Of a stretch of DNA of 21,672 nucleotides, positions 7,111 to 14,593 are shown in pieces. The stretch's first letter is position 1; each line of letters starts with the position of its first letter. Source of the stretch: CAYWHE01 sp964458125 (GTDB lineage Bacteria > Bacteroidota > Bacteroidia > AKYH767-A > OLB10); NCBI GenBank assembly GCA_964458125.1, contig CAYWHE010000047.1, forward strand, positions 1 to 21,672, given 5' to 3'. The position numbers and the translations under genes are program-made. The notes beneath the pieces were generated by a model. The model searched no databases. It saw only the letters and a program-made list of their open reading frames with translations, and was not told the DNA's origin.

Positions 7111-8196
7111 ATGCTCAACAAGATGAATTTTAAAAAGGAACAAAACGACCGGCCGGCTATAGCCATAATCGGGGGAGGCTTTTGCGGCACGGCTGCCTGC
7201 ATTCAGTTTATCCGGCAGGGCACAACACCGCTGATGATAAAATGGATCCAGGACGGAAGACAGCCGGGAAGGGGGATTGCGTACAGTTCAAGTAATTCAA
7301 ATCACCTGCTGAATGTAGCGGCAGGCCGCATGAGTCTGCTCCCGGATGAGCCGGATCATTTTTGCAACTGGCTTTTAAACCGGCGGGAATACCATGAGTT
7401 TCATATCCCCGAATTGCCAGCTTGCTTCATTCCCCGGGTGGTATACGGACATTACCTGGAAGATACGCTTCAGCAATATCTGAAGGATGATAAATCAACT
7501 GTTCAGGTCGAATGCATTTTAAGTGAAGCATTGGATATAGACTTTCACCAGGATCATGCACGTATCACCCTGAGACAGGGAGAACCTGTTGAAGCCGGCA
7601 GCGTCATCCTTGCAACGGGAAATGAGCCTCCTGCCGATCCCGGCATTCAAAACAAGACTTTTTATGACCGTAATTCCGCGTATTTCCGCAATCCATGGAC
7701 GGTCGATTCAGTTGCCCATGCGGAAAAACTTCAACAGGTACTGATCATTGGCACGGAATTAACGATGGTGGATACGGTTTGCAGCCTGATGGAAAACGGG
7801 TTTACCGGGAAAATAACGGCTGTTTCCACGAGAGGGTTCGAGCCTCTTTCCCATAAAAGAACCGTACCCTATACGGCCATCCTGGAAGAGGTGAAGCCCG
7901 GAATGCCGCTGAATGAAATTTATTCTATATTTAAAAGGCACATACGGGCAGTTCTGGCATCAGGAATCACGGGGGAAGTGGTGGTGGATGTCATCCGCCC
8001 GCTGACCCAGGAGATCTGGTACAACCTTTCCCTGCAGGAAAAGAGAAGGTTCATGCATCATCTTCGTCATCTTTGGGGCGTGGCGCGGCACCGGTTACCA
8101 TCCGGGATACACATGAAAATCACCGGCTGGAAAAATGAAGGGGGCTTAAGGATTATTTCGGGAAGGCTTTTGGATATGGAACAGCAGCATGGGTAA
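7111..8196 (+). CDS. FAD/NAD(P)-binding oxidoreductase-like protein, prematurely stopped (N-terminal 361 residues)
   Basis: Belongs to the FAD-NAD(P)-binding family of PF13454 type, whose reactions are poorly known. Visible parts are the dinucleotide-binding GGGFCG at residues 21-26, the family signature GRGIAYSSS ... HLLNVAAGRMSLLPDEPDHF, the ATGN motif of the FAD domain (VILATGNEPP), and a second Rossmann segment VLIIGTELTMVD. In this last segment many relatives have GTG where this protein has GTE. A TAA at 8194-8196 ends the frame, but the frame continues open to 8589 with the expected C-terminal part of the same family. The gene is therefore probably a nonsense-mutated full-length gene of 492 codons (including both stops), unless the stop is a sequencing error or is read through. 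It lies downstream of the Rrf2 regulator with its own promoter. An ATG at 7123 is an alternative start. Confidence 0.8.
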   Translation: MLNKMNFKKEQNDRPAIAIIGGGFCGTAACIQFIRQGTTPLMIKWIQDGRQPGRGIAYSSSNSNHLLNVAAGRMSLLPDEPDHFCNWLLNRREYHEFHIPELPACFIPRVVYGHYLEDTLQQYLKDDKSTVQVECILSEALDIDFHQDHARITLRQGEPVEAGSVILATGNEPPADPGIQNKTFYDRNSAYFRNPWTVDSVAHAEKLQQVLIIGTELTMVDTVCSLMENGFTGKITAVSTRGFEPLSHKRTVPYTAILEEVKPGMPLNEIYSIFKRHIRAVLASGITGEVVVDVIRPLTQEIWYNLSLQEKRRFMHHLRHLWGVARHRLPSGIHMKITGWKNEGGLRIISGRLLDMEQQHG

Positions 8197-8208
8197 GGCA
8201 TCCTGGCG

Positions 8209-8589
8209 ATGATCAAACAGCGAAAATCGGGTAACCTGCTGACCCTGGAAACCGACAGGGTGATTAATTGTACCGGTCCACAAACCGATATCCGCAAAAT
8301 GAGCCGGCCGCTGATTCAGAACCTGCTGAAAAAGGGCATGATTGCCCCGGATGAACTTTCACTGGGCATGGATGCCCGGAAGGATGGCCATCTGCTGGAC
8401 GCAGCTAAAAAGGCATCCCCCTTTTTGTATACGCTGGGCAGTAATTTAAAGGGCATACTCTGGGAAAGCACCGCCGTCCCTGAACTCCGCAACCAGGCAC
8501 GCGACCTGGCCAGACACCTGCTGGTTAAAATGAAGAAGCGGCAGGCGGAGCAGGTGAACGGCCGGATAAATTCAGATCCGTTTCAGTAG
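8209..8589 (+). pseudogene. C-terminal part of the same FAD/NAD(P)-binding gene, separated by an in-frame stop
   Basis: This frame is in register with 7111-8196 and separated only by TAA plus four codons (GILA). The sequence contains DRVINCTGPQTD, a family signature of the C-terminal FAD domain, then LYTLGSNLKGILWESTAVPELRNQA, which matches the usual end of these proteins. The ATG at 8209 has no ribosome-binding or promoter sequence before it and falls in the middle of a domain. It is therefore unlikely to be an independent gene. Its stop overlaps the 3' end of the convergent response regulator gene by 18 nt. Confidence 0.75.
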
Positions 8590-9270
8590 ATTTTCCTTGT
8601 ATATACTGCCGATGGGAAGTTTGGTGTTCCTGATTTCCACTTCATTTCCGGAAATGGATTTGATGGCATCGACATTGACGATATAGGATTTGTGAATGCG
8701 TATGAAATCGGCTGCCGGGAGGTTGGATTCAAAAAACTTCATGGTCAGCAGGGTGATGATGACTTTTTCCCTGGTAAAGATTTTCACATAATCTTTCATG
8801 CCTTCGATAAACTCGATTTCCGAAAATTTCACCTTCACTAATTTTTGTTCGCTTTTCACGAACATGTAATCCACGCGTGGTTTTTGGGTTGCGACCGGCA
8901 CAGGTGCAGACTTGGTCCGCTCCAGGACCTTGTAAACCGCTTTCATAAAGCGTTCCATGGAGACGGGCTTCACCAGGTAATCGGTTACATCCAGTTCAAA
9001 CCCCTGCAGGGCGTAATCGGGGTAAGCCGTCGTGATGATCACGGCAGGAGCGTGTTTGATGGAACGCAGGAAATCGATACCCGAAATAACGGGCATGGAA
9101 ATATCCAGGAAAATCAGGTCCACCTGTTCCGTATGCAGCACTTCAAAAGCTTCCAGGGCATTGGAGCATTTGCGCAACAGGGTGAGTTCCCTGATGCCGG
9201 CCATGTAGCGTTCTATAACTTCCTGGGCCAGGGGTTCGTCATCTACGATGATGCACTTCAGCGGATTCAT
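8572..9270 (-). CDS. LytTR-family response regulator
   Basis: Two-component response regulator of 232 residues. The receiver domain (1-120) has the acidic pair Asp10-Asp11, phosphoacceptor Asp56 (IFLDISMP), Thr80/81 and Lys101 (YLVKP). A linker leads to a LytTR DNA-binding domain (about 135-232) with FIEGMKDYVKIFT, FIRIHKSYIVN and the terminal LPIGSIYKENLL. It is phosphorylated by the kinase encoded directly upstream; the kinase stop and this ATG overlap as TGATG (9272-9268), which indicates translational coupling. LytTR proteins bind short direct repeats near target promoters; the target here is unknown. Its 3' end overlaps the convergent oxidoreductase gene. Confidence 0.95.
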   Translation of the reverse strand: MNPLKCIIVDDEPLAQEVIERYMAGIRELTLLRKCSNALEAFEVLHTEQVDLIFLDISMPVISGIDFLRSIKHAPAVIITTAYPDYALQGFELDVTDYLVKPVSMERFMKAVYKVLERTKSAPVPVATQKPRVDYMFVKSEQKLVKVKFSEIEFIEGMKDYVKIFTREKVIITLLTMKFFESNLPAADFIRIHKSYIVNVDAIKSISGNEVEIRNTKLPIGSIYKENLLKRI

Positions 9271-10337
9271 CAGGTTATTTGCAGTTGCAAATGTACATGA
9301 AAACGGTCAGGCTGATCCCCGATTTCCAGCGTGTGCTGCCCGGGATAAATGAGCGACAGCCGTTTTCGTATATTGATCAGGCCGATTCCGCTGTTTCGTT
9401 TTTCTTTTTCTTCCTCATCCTGGGATCCACGGCTGTTGGTAATATTGAAATTGAAATGGTTTTCATCCACATCCATCTCCAGGGTCACCCACCCGGAACT
9501 GAAATGCCGGTTCAGACCGTGTTTAAATGAATTTTCAATAAACTCCACCAGTAGCATGGGCGCTATCGTTTTTTCACCGGGCACTCCCCGTTGCCGGAAT
9601 TCAATGGTGTAACTGTCGTTGAACCGCAGCCTTTCCAGTTCCAGGTAGTTTTTGATAAACTGGATTTCTTTTTCCAGGGGCACCTTGTCCTCATTGCATT
9701 CATAGAGCACATAACGCATCAGGTCGGACAACTTCAACACCACTTCCGATGACTGTCCGGAATTTTTCAGCGTCAGGGAATACAGGTTGTTCAGCGTATT
9801 AAAAAAGAAATGCGGATTGATCTGGGACTTGAGGGCCTTCAGTTCCAGCTGCAGTTTTTCCTTTTGCAATTTCAACAGTTCATTTTGTGTAATAAAAGCC
9901 ACCAGCATGTATTTTAGCGCATAGGTCAGCACCACCACGATAAATCCTTCCAGCAGGTCATAATGTGGCTTCAGGCCTTTCAGAAAAGCATTCATATTGG
10001 CCGACAGGTTTTCAGCCGGGATTGTTTTCAGCAGGGAATAATTGCAGTAGGAATAAACGGCTATGCCAAGGGAAGTCACCAGTATATGGAGCAGATATCT
10101 TCTTCTGTTCAGCAGCAGGGGTACCAGCACATAGAGGTGCAGATACACCAGAGGTACCTGGGTCACCATCACCACTCCAGTGAAAATAAGTGCGCTTCCG
10201 GTTCCCCAGGCCTGCTGCGTATCGTAAAAACTTCTCGACAGCCAGATCAGCCAGAAAAAAATATGCAACAGGACCCTGCGCTGTTTCCGGGATGGAATGG
10301 CTTTTTCAAACCTGGCAAAAAGGGAGTCAATCATCAT
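9270..10337 (-). CDS. LytS/YehU-type sensor histidine kinase
   Basis: Inner-membrane sensor kinase. Residue numbers below count from a GTG at 10361. There are about four transmembrane segments (roughly 30-44, 57-80, 89-107 and 138-156) with no obvious extracytoplasmic sensor domain, then a helical linker rich in K, L and E. The His_kinase domain follows, with phosphoacceptor His184 in SQINPHFFFNTLNNL. The ATPase domain has an N-box with Asn277 (EFIENSFKHG) and a glycine box GIGLINIRKRL at 325-335. It pairs with the LytTR regulator encoded immediately downstream. I prefer the ATG at 10337 (MMIDSLFARFEK) because GTG starts are rare in this phylum. The GTG at 10361 would add eight residues and has an AGGA upstream. 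A -7-like TACCTTTG at 10348-10341 is too close to the ATG to be trusted. Confidence 0.93.
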   Translation of the reverse strand: MMIDSLFARFEKAIPSRKQRRVLLHIFFWLIWLSRSFYDTQQAWGTGSALIFTGVVMVTQVPLVYLHLYVLVPLLLNRRRYLLHILVTSLGIAVYSYCNYSLLKTIPAENLSANMNAFLKGLKPHYDLLEGFIVVVLTYALKYMLVAFITQNELLKLQKEKLQLELKALKSQINPHFFFNTLNNLYSLTLKNSGQSSEVVLKLSDLMRYVLYECNEDKVPLEKEIQFIKNYLELERLRFNDSYTIEFRQRGVPGEKTIAPMLLVEFIENSFKHGLNRHFSSGWVTLEMDVDENHFNFNITNSRGSQDEEEKEKRNSGIGLINIRKRLSLIYPGQHTLEIGDQPDRFHVHLQLQIT

Positions 10338-10425
10338 AAACAAAGGTAAAGAAAGTTTCACGGTATTCCTGTTGAATTAGATCAACCTGTTCCTTTTTCC
10401 GATGAAACCCTGAATAATTCCGACC

Positions 10426-10443
10426 AACCGGAAAATAACCGGA
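10426..10443. repeat. AACCGGA direct repeat, 11-bp period, between kinase and peptidase genes
   Basis: AACCGGA occurs at 10426-10432 and again at 10437-10443, one helical turn apart, in the intergenic region shared by the kinase gene and the divergent M13 peptidase gene. Direct repeats are the kind of site used by LytTR regulators, but the sequence does not match a known LytTR consensus and the period is shorter than usual. Confidence 0.3.
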
Positions 10444-10487
10444 GACTTGAATTTTGTCTGTAATTTCGGGCATTAAGTCTAAAAAAG

Positions 10488-10518
10488 TTGCCTTTCGGCA
10501 AGCATTCGGTTTTCTTTG
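10488..10518 (+). promoter_or_regulatory. Possible promoter of the M13 peptidase operon
   Basis: TTG (10488-10490), a 20-nt spacer, then TTTCTTTG (10511-10518), one base from TAnnTTTG. It would give a leader of about 20 nt to the ATG at 10542. The ATG at 10488 lies in the -33 element and would not be used. Confidence 0.35.
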
Positions 10519-10541
10519 CATACGAGATAAAAATCCTTCCC

Positions 10542-12581
10542 ATGATGTACCTGAATAAAAAGAGTTTTTCATTTATTATTTTATTGCCCCTGCTGCTGAC
10601 AGGTTTTGTACTTCTTCCAACGGGCAATAAGCCGGTTGGTGTGGATACCTCCTCCATGGAGAAGAATATTAAGGCAGCGGATGATTTCTACCGTTTCGCC
10701 AACGGCACCTGGCTGAAAAAGAATCCGGTTCCGGATTCCGAATCGGAATGGGGCGCTTTCAATGAGTTGCAGGAACAAAACAACGCCCTGCTCCGCAAAA
10801 TAATTGAAGAGGCCGCGGCCTCCCCGCTGCCGGCAGGTTCCATCCGCCAGAAAGTCGGTGACTTCTATGCCATCGCCATGGATACGGCCAGGCTGGAAAG
10901 GCAGGGCCTTCGTCCGCTGGTTCCTTACATCAAGATGGTTGATTCGGTTCAGCAGACAGCTGACATCATGCGTACAGCGGCATTTTTTCATGCCAACGGC
11001 ATCGCATCCCTGTTTGGATTTTACGTCACCCAGGATCAGAAAAAAAGTGATGAACATATTTGTTATTTTTTCCAGGACGGGCTCGGATTGCCGGACCGCG
11101 ATTATTACCTGAAGGATGATGATGATTCCAAACGCATCCGGGAAGCTTACACGGAGCACATTGGAAAAATGTTCAGGCTGGCCGGGAAGGGAGACCTGGC
11201 CGCTGCTGCCCCCGGAATCATCATGACTCTTGAAACCGAACTGGCCACCTCCAGCATGACCCGCGTGGAATTGCGTGATGAGGAAAAGCAATATAATAAA
11301 ATGACCTATGAAGAGTTGCTGGCCAGATATCCGGACATGAACTGGAACGCCTATATAGAAGGACTGGCCATCAATTCTCCCAAATCGCTGATAGTTTCAC
11401 AGCCTGAATTTTTTGCCAAACTGAACAGCCTCCTGAAAAAAACGGGTGTGCAGGAATGGAGAACATACCTGCTTTGGTGTTTGATTAATGAGTCGGCGGA
11501 CAAACTCAATACACCGCTTGAAAAGCAAAACTTCAGTTTTTACGGAACGGTGCTTTCCGGCGCCAAGGAAATGCGCCCGCGCTGGAAGCGAATGGTCAGC
11601 GCTACGAATGCCGGCCTGGGAGAGGCCGTGGGCCAGTTGTATGTGGAAAAAGCCTTCAGCGCCGAATCCAAAAAAAGGGTGAACGAAATGGTGGATAACC
11701 TGATGGCTGTATATAAGGACAGGATTAAAGGTCTTGACTGGATGAGTGAGCAGACCAAGGAAAAGGCCCTGGTCAAACTGGCCTCCTTCACCCGAAAACT
11801 GGGTTACCCGGATAAATGGAAGGACTATTCCCCGCTCACCGTAACCCGTGAGTCCTACCTGAAAAATTCCATGCAGGCCCGGCATTTTGCGTTTAAGCGG
11901 ATGATCAATAAACTCGGCAAACCTGTGGATAAAACAGAATGGGGGATGAGTCCTCAGACCGTTAACGCCTATTACAACCCATCCAAAAATGAAATTGTAT
12001 TTCCGGCCGCCATCATGCAACCTCCGTTTTTTAACGCGCAGGCTGATGATGCCGTCAATTACGGGGCTATCGGGGCCGTTATCGGTCATGAAATAACACA
12101 TGGATTTGATGACCAGGGCAGCCGGTATGATGAAAACGGCAATATGCTGGACTGGTGGACAGCCGATGACCGGCAGAAGTTTGAAACCAGGACAAAAAAG
12201 CTGGTGGAACAATTCAATGGTTACCAGGCCATGGAAGACCTGAAGGTGAACGGTGAACTGACCCTGGGCGAAAATATCGCTGATCTTGGCGGATTAACGA
12301 TGGCCTTTCTGGCATACCAGCGCTCGCTGGAAGGCAAGCCACGTGAAACGATTGATGGTTTTACCCCGGAACAGCGGTTTTTTATCGGCTGGGCGCAGGT
12401 GTGGAGAAACAACTACCGCCCCGAATCCCTCCGCCGGCAGGTACTCACCAACGTGCATGCCCCGGATCACTATAGGGCCATTGGCGCACCTTCCAATCTC
12501 CCGGAGTTTTATGCGGCCTTTCAGGTGAAGCCTGGAAATAAAATGTATCGTGAAGAAAATATACGCGTTAAGGTATGGTAA
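10542..12581 (+). CDS. M13-family zinc metallopeptidase (neprilysin/PepO-like)
   Basis: Exported zinc endopeptidase of about 680 residues, normal for the family. A hydrophobic signal sequence or anchor (FIILLPLLLTGFVLL) lies at the N-terminus with no lipobox cysteine, so it is probably periplasmic or membrane-anchored. The M13 N-terminal domain begins at DDFYRFANGTWL. The substrate-binding NAYY (in VNAYYNP) precedes the catalytic HEITH (His516, Glu517, His520), and the third zinc ligand Glu577 sits in ENIADLGG. The C-terminus RVKVW is the usual family end, so the gene is complete. The start is ATG 10542 or 10545; an upstream ATG at 10488 gives a non-hydrophobic leader and overlaps a likely -33 box. 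The DUF885 gene follows after 17 nt. The two probably act together on extracytoplasmic peptides, which is inferred. Confidence 0.95.
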   Translation: MMYLNKKSFSFIILLPLLLTGFVLLPTGNKPVGVDTSSMEKNIKAADDFYRFANGTWLKKNPVPDSESEWGAFNELQEQNNALLRKIIEEAAASPLPAGSIRQKVGDFYAIAMDTARLERQGLRPLVPYIKMVDSVQQTADIMRTAAFFHANGIASLFGFYVTQDQKKSDEHICYFFQDGLGLPDRDYYLKDDDDSKRIREAYTEHIGKMFRLAGKGDLAAAAPGIIMTLETELATSSMTRVELRDEEKQYNKMTYEELLARYPDMNWNAYIEGLAINSPKSLIVSQPEFFAKLNSLLKKTGVQEWRTYLLWCLINESADKLNTPLEKQNFSFYGTVLSGAKEMRPRWKRMVSATNAGLGEAVGQLYVEKAFSAESKKRVNEMVDNLMAVYKDRIKGLDWMSEQTKEKALVKLASFTRKLGYPDKWKDYSPLTVTRESYLKNSMQARHFAFKRMINKLGKPVDKTEWGMSPQTVNAYYNPSKNEIVFPAAIMQPPFFNAQADDAVNYGAIGAVIGHEITHGFDDQGSRYDENGNMLDWWTADDRQKFETRTKKLVEQFNGYQAMEDLKVNGELTLGENIADLGGLTMAFLAYQRSLEGKPRETIDGFTPEQRFFIGWAQVWRNNYRPESLRRQVLTNVHAPDHYRAIGAPSNLPEFYAAFQVKPGNKMYREENIRVKVW

Positions 12582-12598
12582 ACTAAACTAATTCAGTC

Positions 12599-14413
12599 AT
12601 GAGATTCAAAACCGCTTACCTGAAAATGTCTTTCCTGCTCCTGTTGTTCACGGGACTGGCCTGTTATTTTCCATCCTGCAGGCAGGAAGAAAAAAAGCAA
12701 CCTATAGCAGGTACCGATTCCATCAGCACCCTGTTTGAACGGTACTTTGATGAACGCATGCAGCTCTTTCCCCTCGAAGCCACACAGAACGGGGATAACC
12801 GGTATAATGATCAGCTGCCCTGCGATATTTCGGAAGGGTACCGGCTGAAGGTCAAACTTTTTTATGAACGGTACCTGGACGAGTTGCTCAAATACGACCG
12901 AGGCAGGCTGAGTGAAAATGACCAGGTGAGTTTTGATATTTTAAAATGGGAGCTGGAAACCGACATCCGTTCCTTTCAGTTCAACGACCACCTCATACCC
13001 CTGAACCAGTTTTGGGGGTTGCCGCTGACCATGGCCCAGCTTGGTTCCGGGCAGGGTATACAGCCCTTTAAAACGGTGCGGGATTATGAAAATTTCCTGG
13101 GACGCATGACCGGATTTGCGATCTGGTGCGATACGGCCGTGAACAACATGCGCAAAGGCATGGAGCGCGGATATGTGCTTCCCAAGTCGCTTGCCAAACG
13201 CATGGTGCCGCAATTGCAGGCCATGGTCGTGAAGGATATCCGGAATTATATTTTTTACCAGCCGCTGAAAAATATGCCCGACAGTTTCAGCAATGCGGAT
13301 AAAACCAGGCTCATTAACCTGTATGAAACGGCCATCAACGAAAAAATTATCCCGTCCTATACCAAGCTTCTTCATTTCATCGAAGACGAATACATGGATA
13401 AGTGCAGGAACAGCAGCGGCATTTCCGATTTGCCCGATGGAAAGGAACGGTATGCCTGGCTGACCGGCTACTGGACCACAACCGAAATGACCCCCGATGA
13501 AATATTTGATCTCGGTCAGCGGGAAGTTGCCCGTATCCGGAAGGAAATGGAAAAGGTCATGAAAGAAACCGGTTTCAGAGGCGATCTCCAGGCATTCTTC
13601 GTATATATAAACAGTGATAAGAAGTTCAGGCCCTTCAGAACAGCGGAAGAAGTGCTGACGGCCTACAGCGATGTTCAGAAAAAATTGGAACCCCGGCTCT
13701 CCGGGCTTTTTATTCATGTGCCCCGTTCCAAATTCGAGATCCGGCGGACGGAAAAATTCCGGGAGGCTTCGGCCAGCGCGGAATACAACCAGGGATCCCC
13801 GGATGGCAGCAGACCGGGGATTTTTTATGTCCCGATTCCCGACCCCGGGAAACAGAACGTGGTGGGAATGGAGTCGCTCTTCCTGCATGAAGCCATACCG
13901 GGACATCATTACCAGAATTCCCTGCAGATGGAAAATACCTCCCTGCCCATGTTTCGAAGATTTCTCTGGTACGGGGCTTACGGGGAAGGATGGGCCCTGT
14001 ATACAGAATCCCTGGGCAAGGAACTGGGCTTGTATACCGATCCGTACCAGTATTTCGGAAGCCTCAGCGAAGAAATGCACAGGGCCATCCGCCTGGTCGT
14101 GGATGTGGGCATGCATGTCAGGGGATGGACGCGTGAAAAGGCCATTGCGTTTTCACTTGAAAATGAAGCCGAAAGCCGGGAAGCCGTTACGGCGGAAATT
14201 GAACGGTATATGGCCATTCCCGGGCAGGCCCTGGCCTATAAAATCGGACAGCTGAAAATAATCGGTTTGCGCAGGCAGGCGGAAAGAGAGCTCGGTTCAG
14301 CTTTCAGCACAGGCGCTTTTCACGACATGATTCTTTCCGAAGGCTGCCTGCCCTTAAAAGTTCTGGAGGAAAGAACCCAATCCTGGATTCAGAAGCAGAA
14401 GAAAGGCGTTTAA
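12599..14413 (+). CDS. DUF885 family protein, putative exported metal-dependent hydrolase
   Basis: Protein of 604 residues, typical of the DUF885 family. The signal peptide (MSFLLLLFTGLACYFPSC) is followed by a charged stretch; Cys27 in YFPSCRQEE could be the lipidated residue of a lipoprotein, though the lipobox is poor. The family signature HEAIPGHHYQ begins at residue 430 (His430, Glu431, His436, His437) and resembles a zinc-binding peptidase motif. A downstream glutamate-rich segment (GEGWALYTESLGKELGLY) is also conserved in the family and could supply a further metal ligand. Most family members are uncharacterised, so peptidase activity is inferred from the motif and from its place 17 nt behind an M13 peptidase gene. 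Confidence 0.9.
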   Translation: MRFKTAYLKMSFLLLLFTGLACYFPSCRQEEKKQPIAGTDSISTLFERYFDERMQLFPLEATQNGDNRYNDQLPCDISEGYRLKVKLFYERYLDELLKYDRGRLSENDQVSFDILKWELETDIRSFQFNDHLIPLNQFWGLPLTMAQLGSGQGIQPFKTVRDYENFLGRMTGFAIWCDTAVNNMRKGMERGYVLPKSLAKRMVPQLQAMVVKDIRNYIFYQPLKNMPDSFSNADKTRLINLYETAINEKIIPSYTKLLHFIEDEYMDKCRNSSGISDLPDGKERYAWLTGYWTTTEMTPDEIFDLGQREVARIRKEMEKVMKETGFRGDLQAFFVYINSDKKFRPFRTAEEVLTAYSDVQKKLEPRLSGLFIHVPRSKFEIRRTEKFREASASAEYNQGSPDGSRPGIFYVPIPDPGKQNVVGMESLFLHEAIPGHHYQNSLQMENTSLPMFRRFLWYGAYGEGWALYTESLGKELGLYTDPYQYFGSLSEEMHRAIRLVVDVGMHVRGWTREKAIAFSLENEAESREAVTAEIERYMAIPGQALAYKIGQLKIIGLRRQAERELGSAFSTGAFHDMILSEGCLPLKVLEERTQSWIQKQKKGV

Positions 14414-14593
14414 CCGCCAGGGGTAATTTCCCCGCCGCCTGCCGCGGGTAATATTCTCCTGTATCCCGGCAGAACCCGAAGGACAGGCCGGCATCCCGGC
14501 AGGATAAAACCAAAATTAATAATATCTTTCCTGCGATTTTGTTGCGGAACATACAGTGACTATGAAACAGAACATACATAACTATTAACCTAT
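14414..14593. other. Intergenic spacer between DUF885 and BNR protein genes
   Basis: There is no gene and no clear terminator here. ATCCCGGCAG occurs twice, 30 bp apart (14463-14472 and 14493-14502). A weak -7-like TATCTTTC lies at 14523-14530 without a -33 partner. The next gene may have its own promoter or be read through from the peptidase genes. Confidence 0.4.

Noticed and set aside
10341..10348. TACCTTTG on the minus strand as a -7 box for the kinase gene
   Set aside because: It lies 3 nt before the preferred ATG at 10337 and no -33 element is found at the right distance.
11397..12212. 271-codon open frame on the minus strand inside the M13 peptidase gene
   Set aside because: It covers the catalytic HEITH region in antisense and has no family features; a shadow frame.
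12941..14116. 391-codon open frame on the minus strand inside the DUF885 gene
   Set aside because: It is fully antisense to a gene with a recognised family and motif, has no recognisable domain, and shows the composition expected of a reversed frame.
14463..14502. Two ATCCCGGCAG copies as the start of a CRISPR or tandem repeat array
   Set aside because: Only two copies of 10 bp are present, without a third unit; insufficient for an array.
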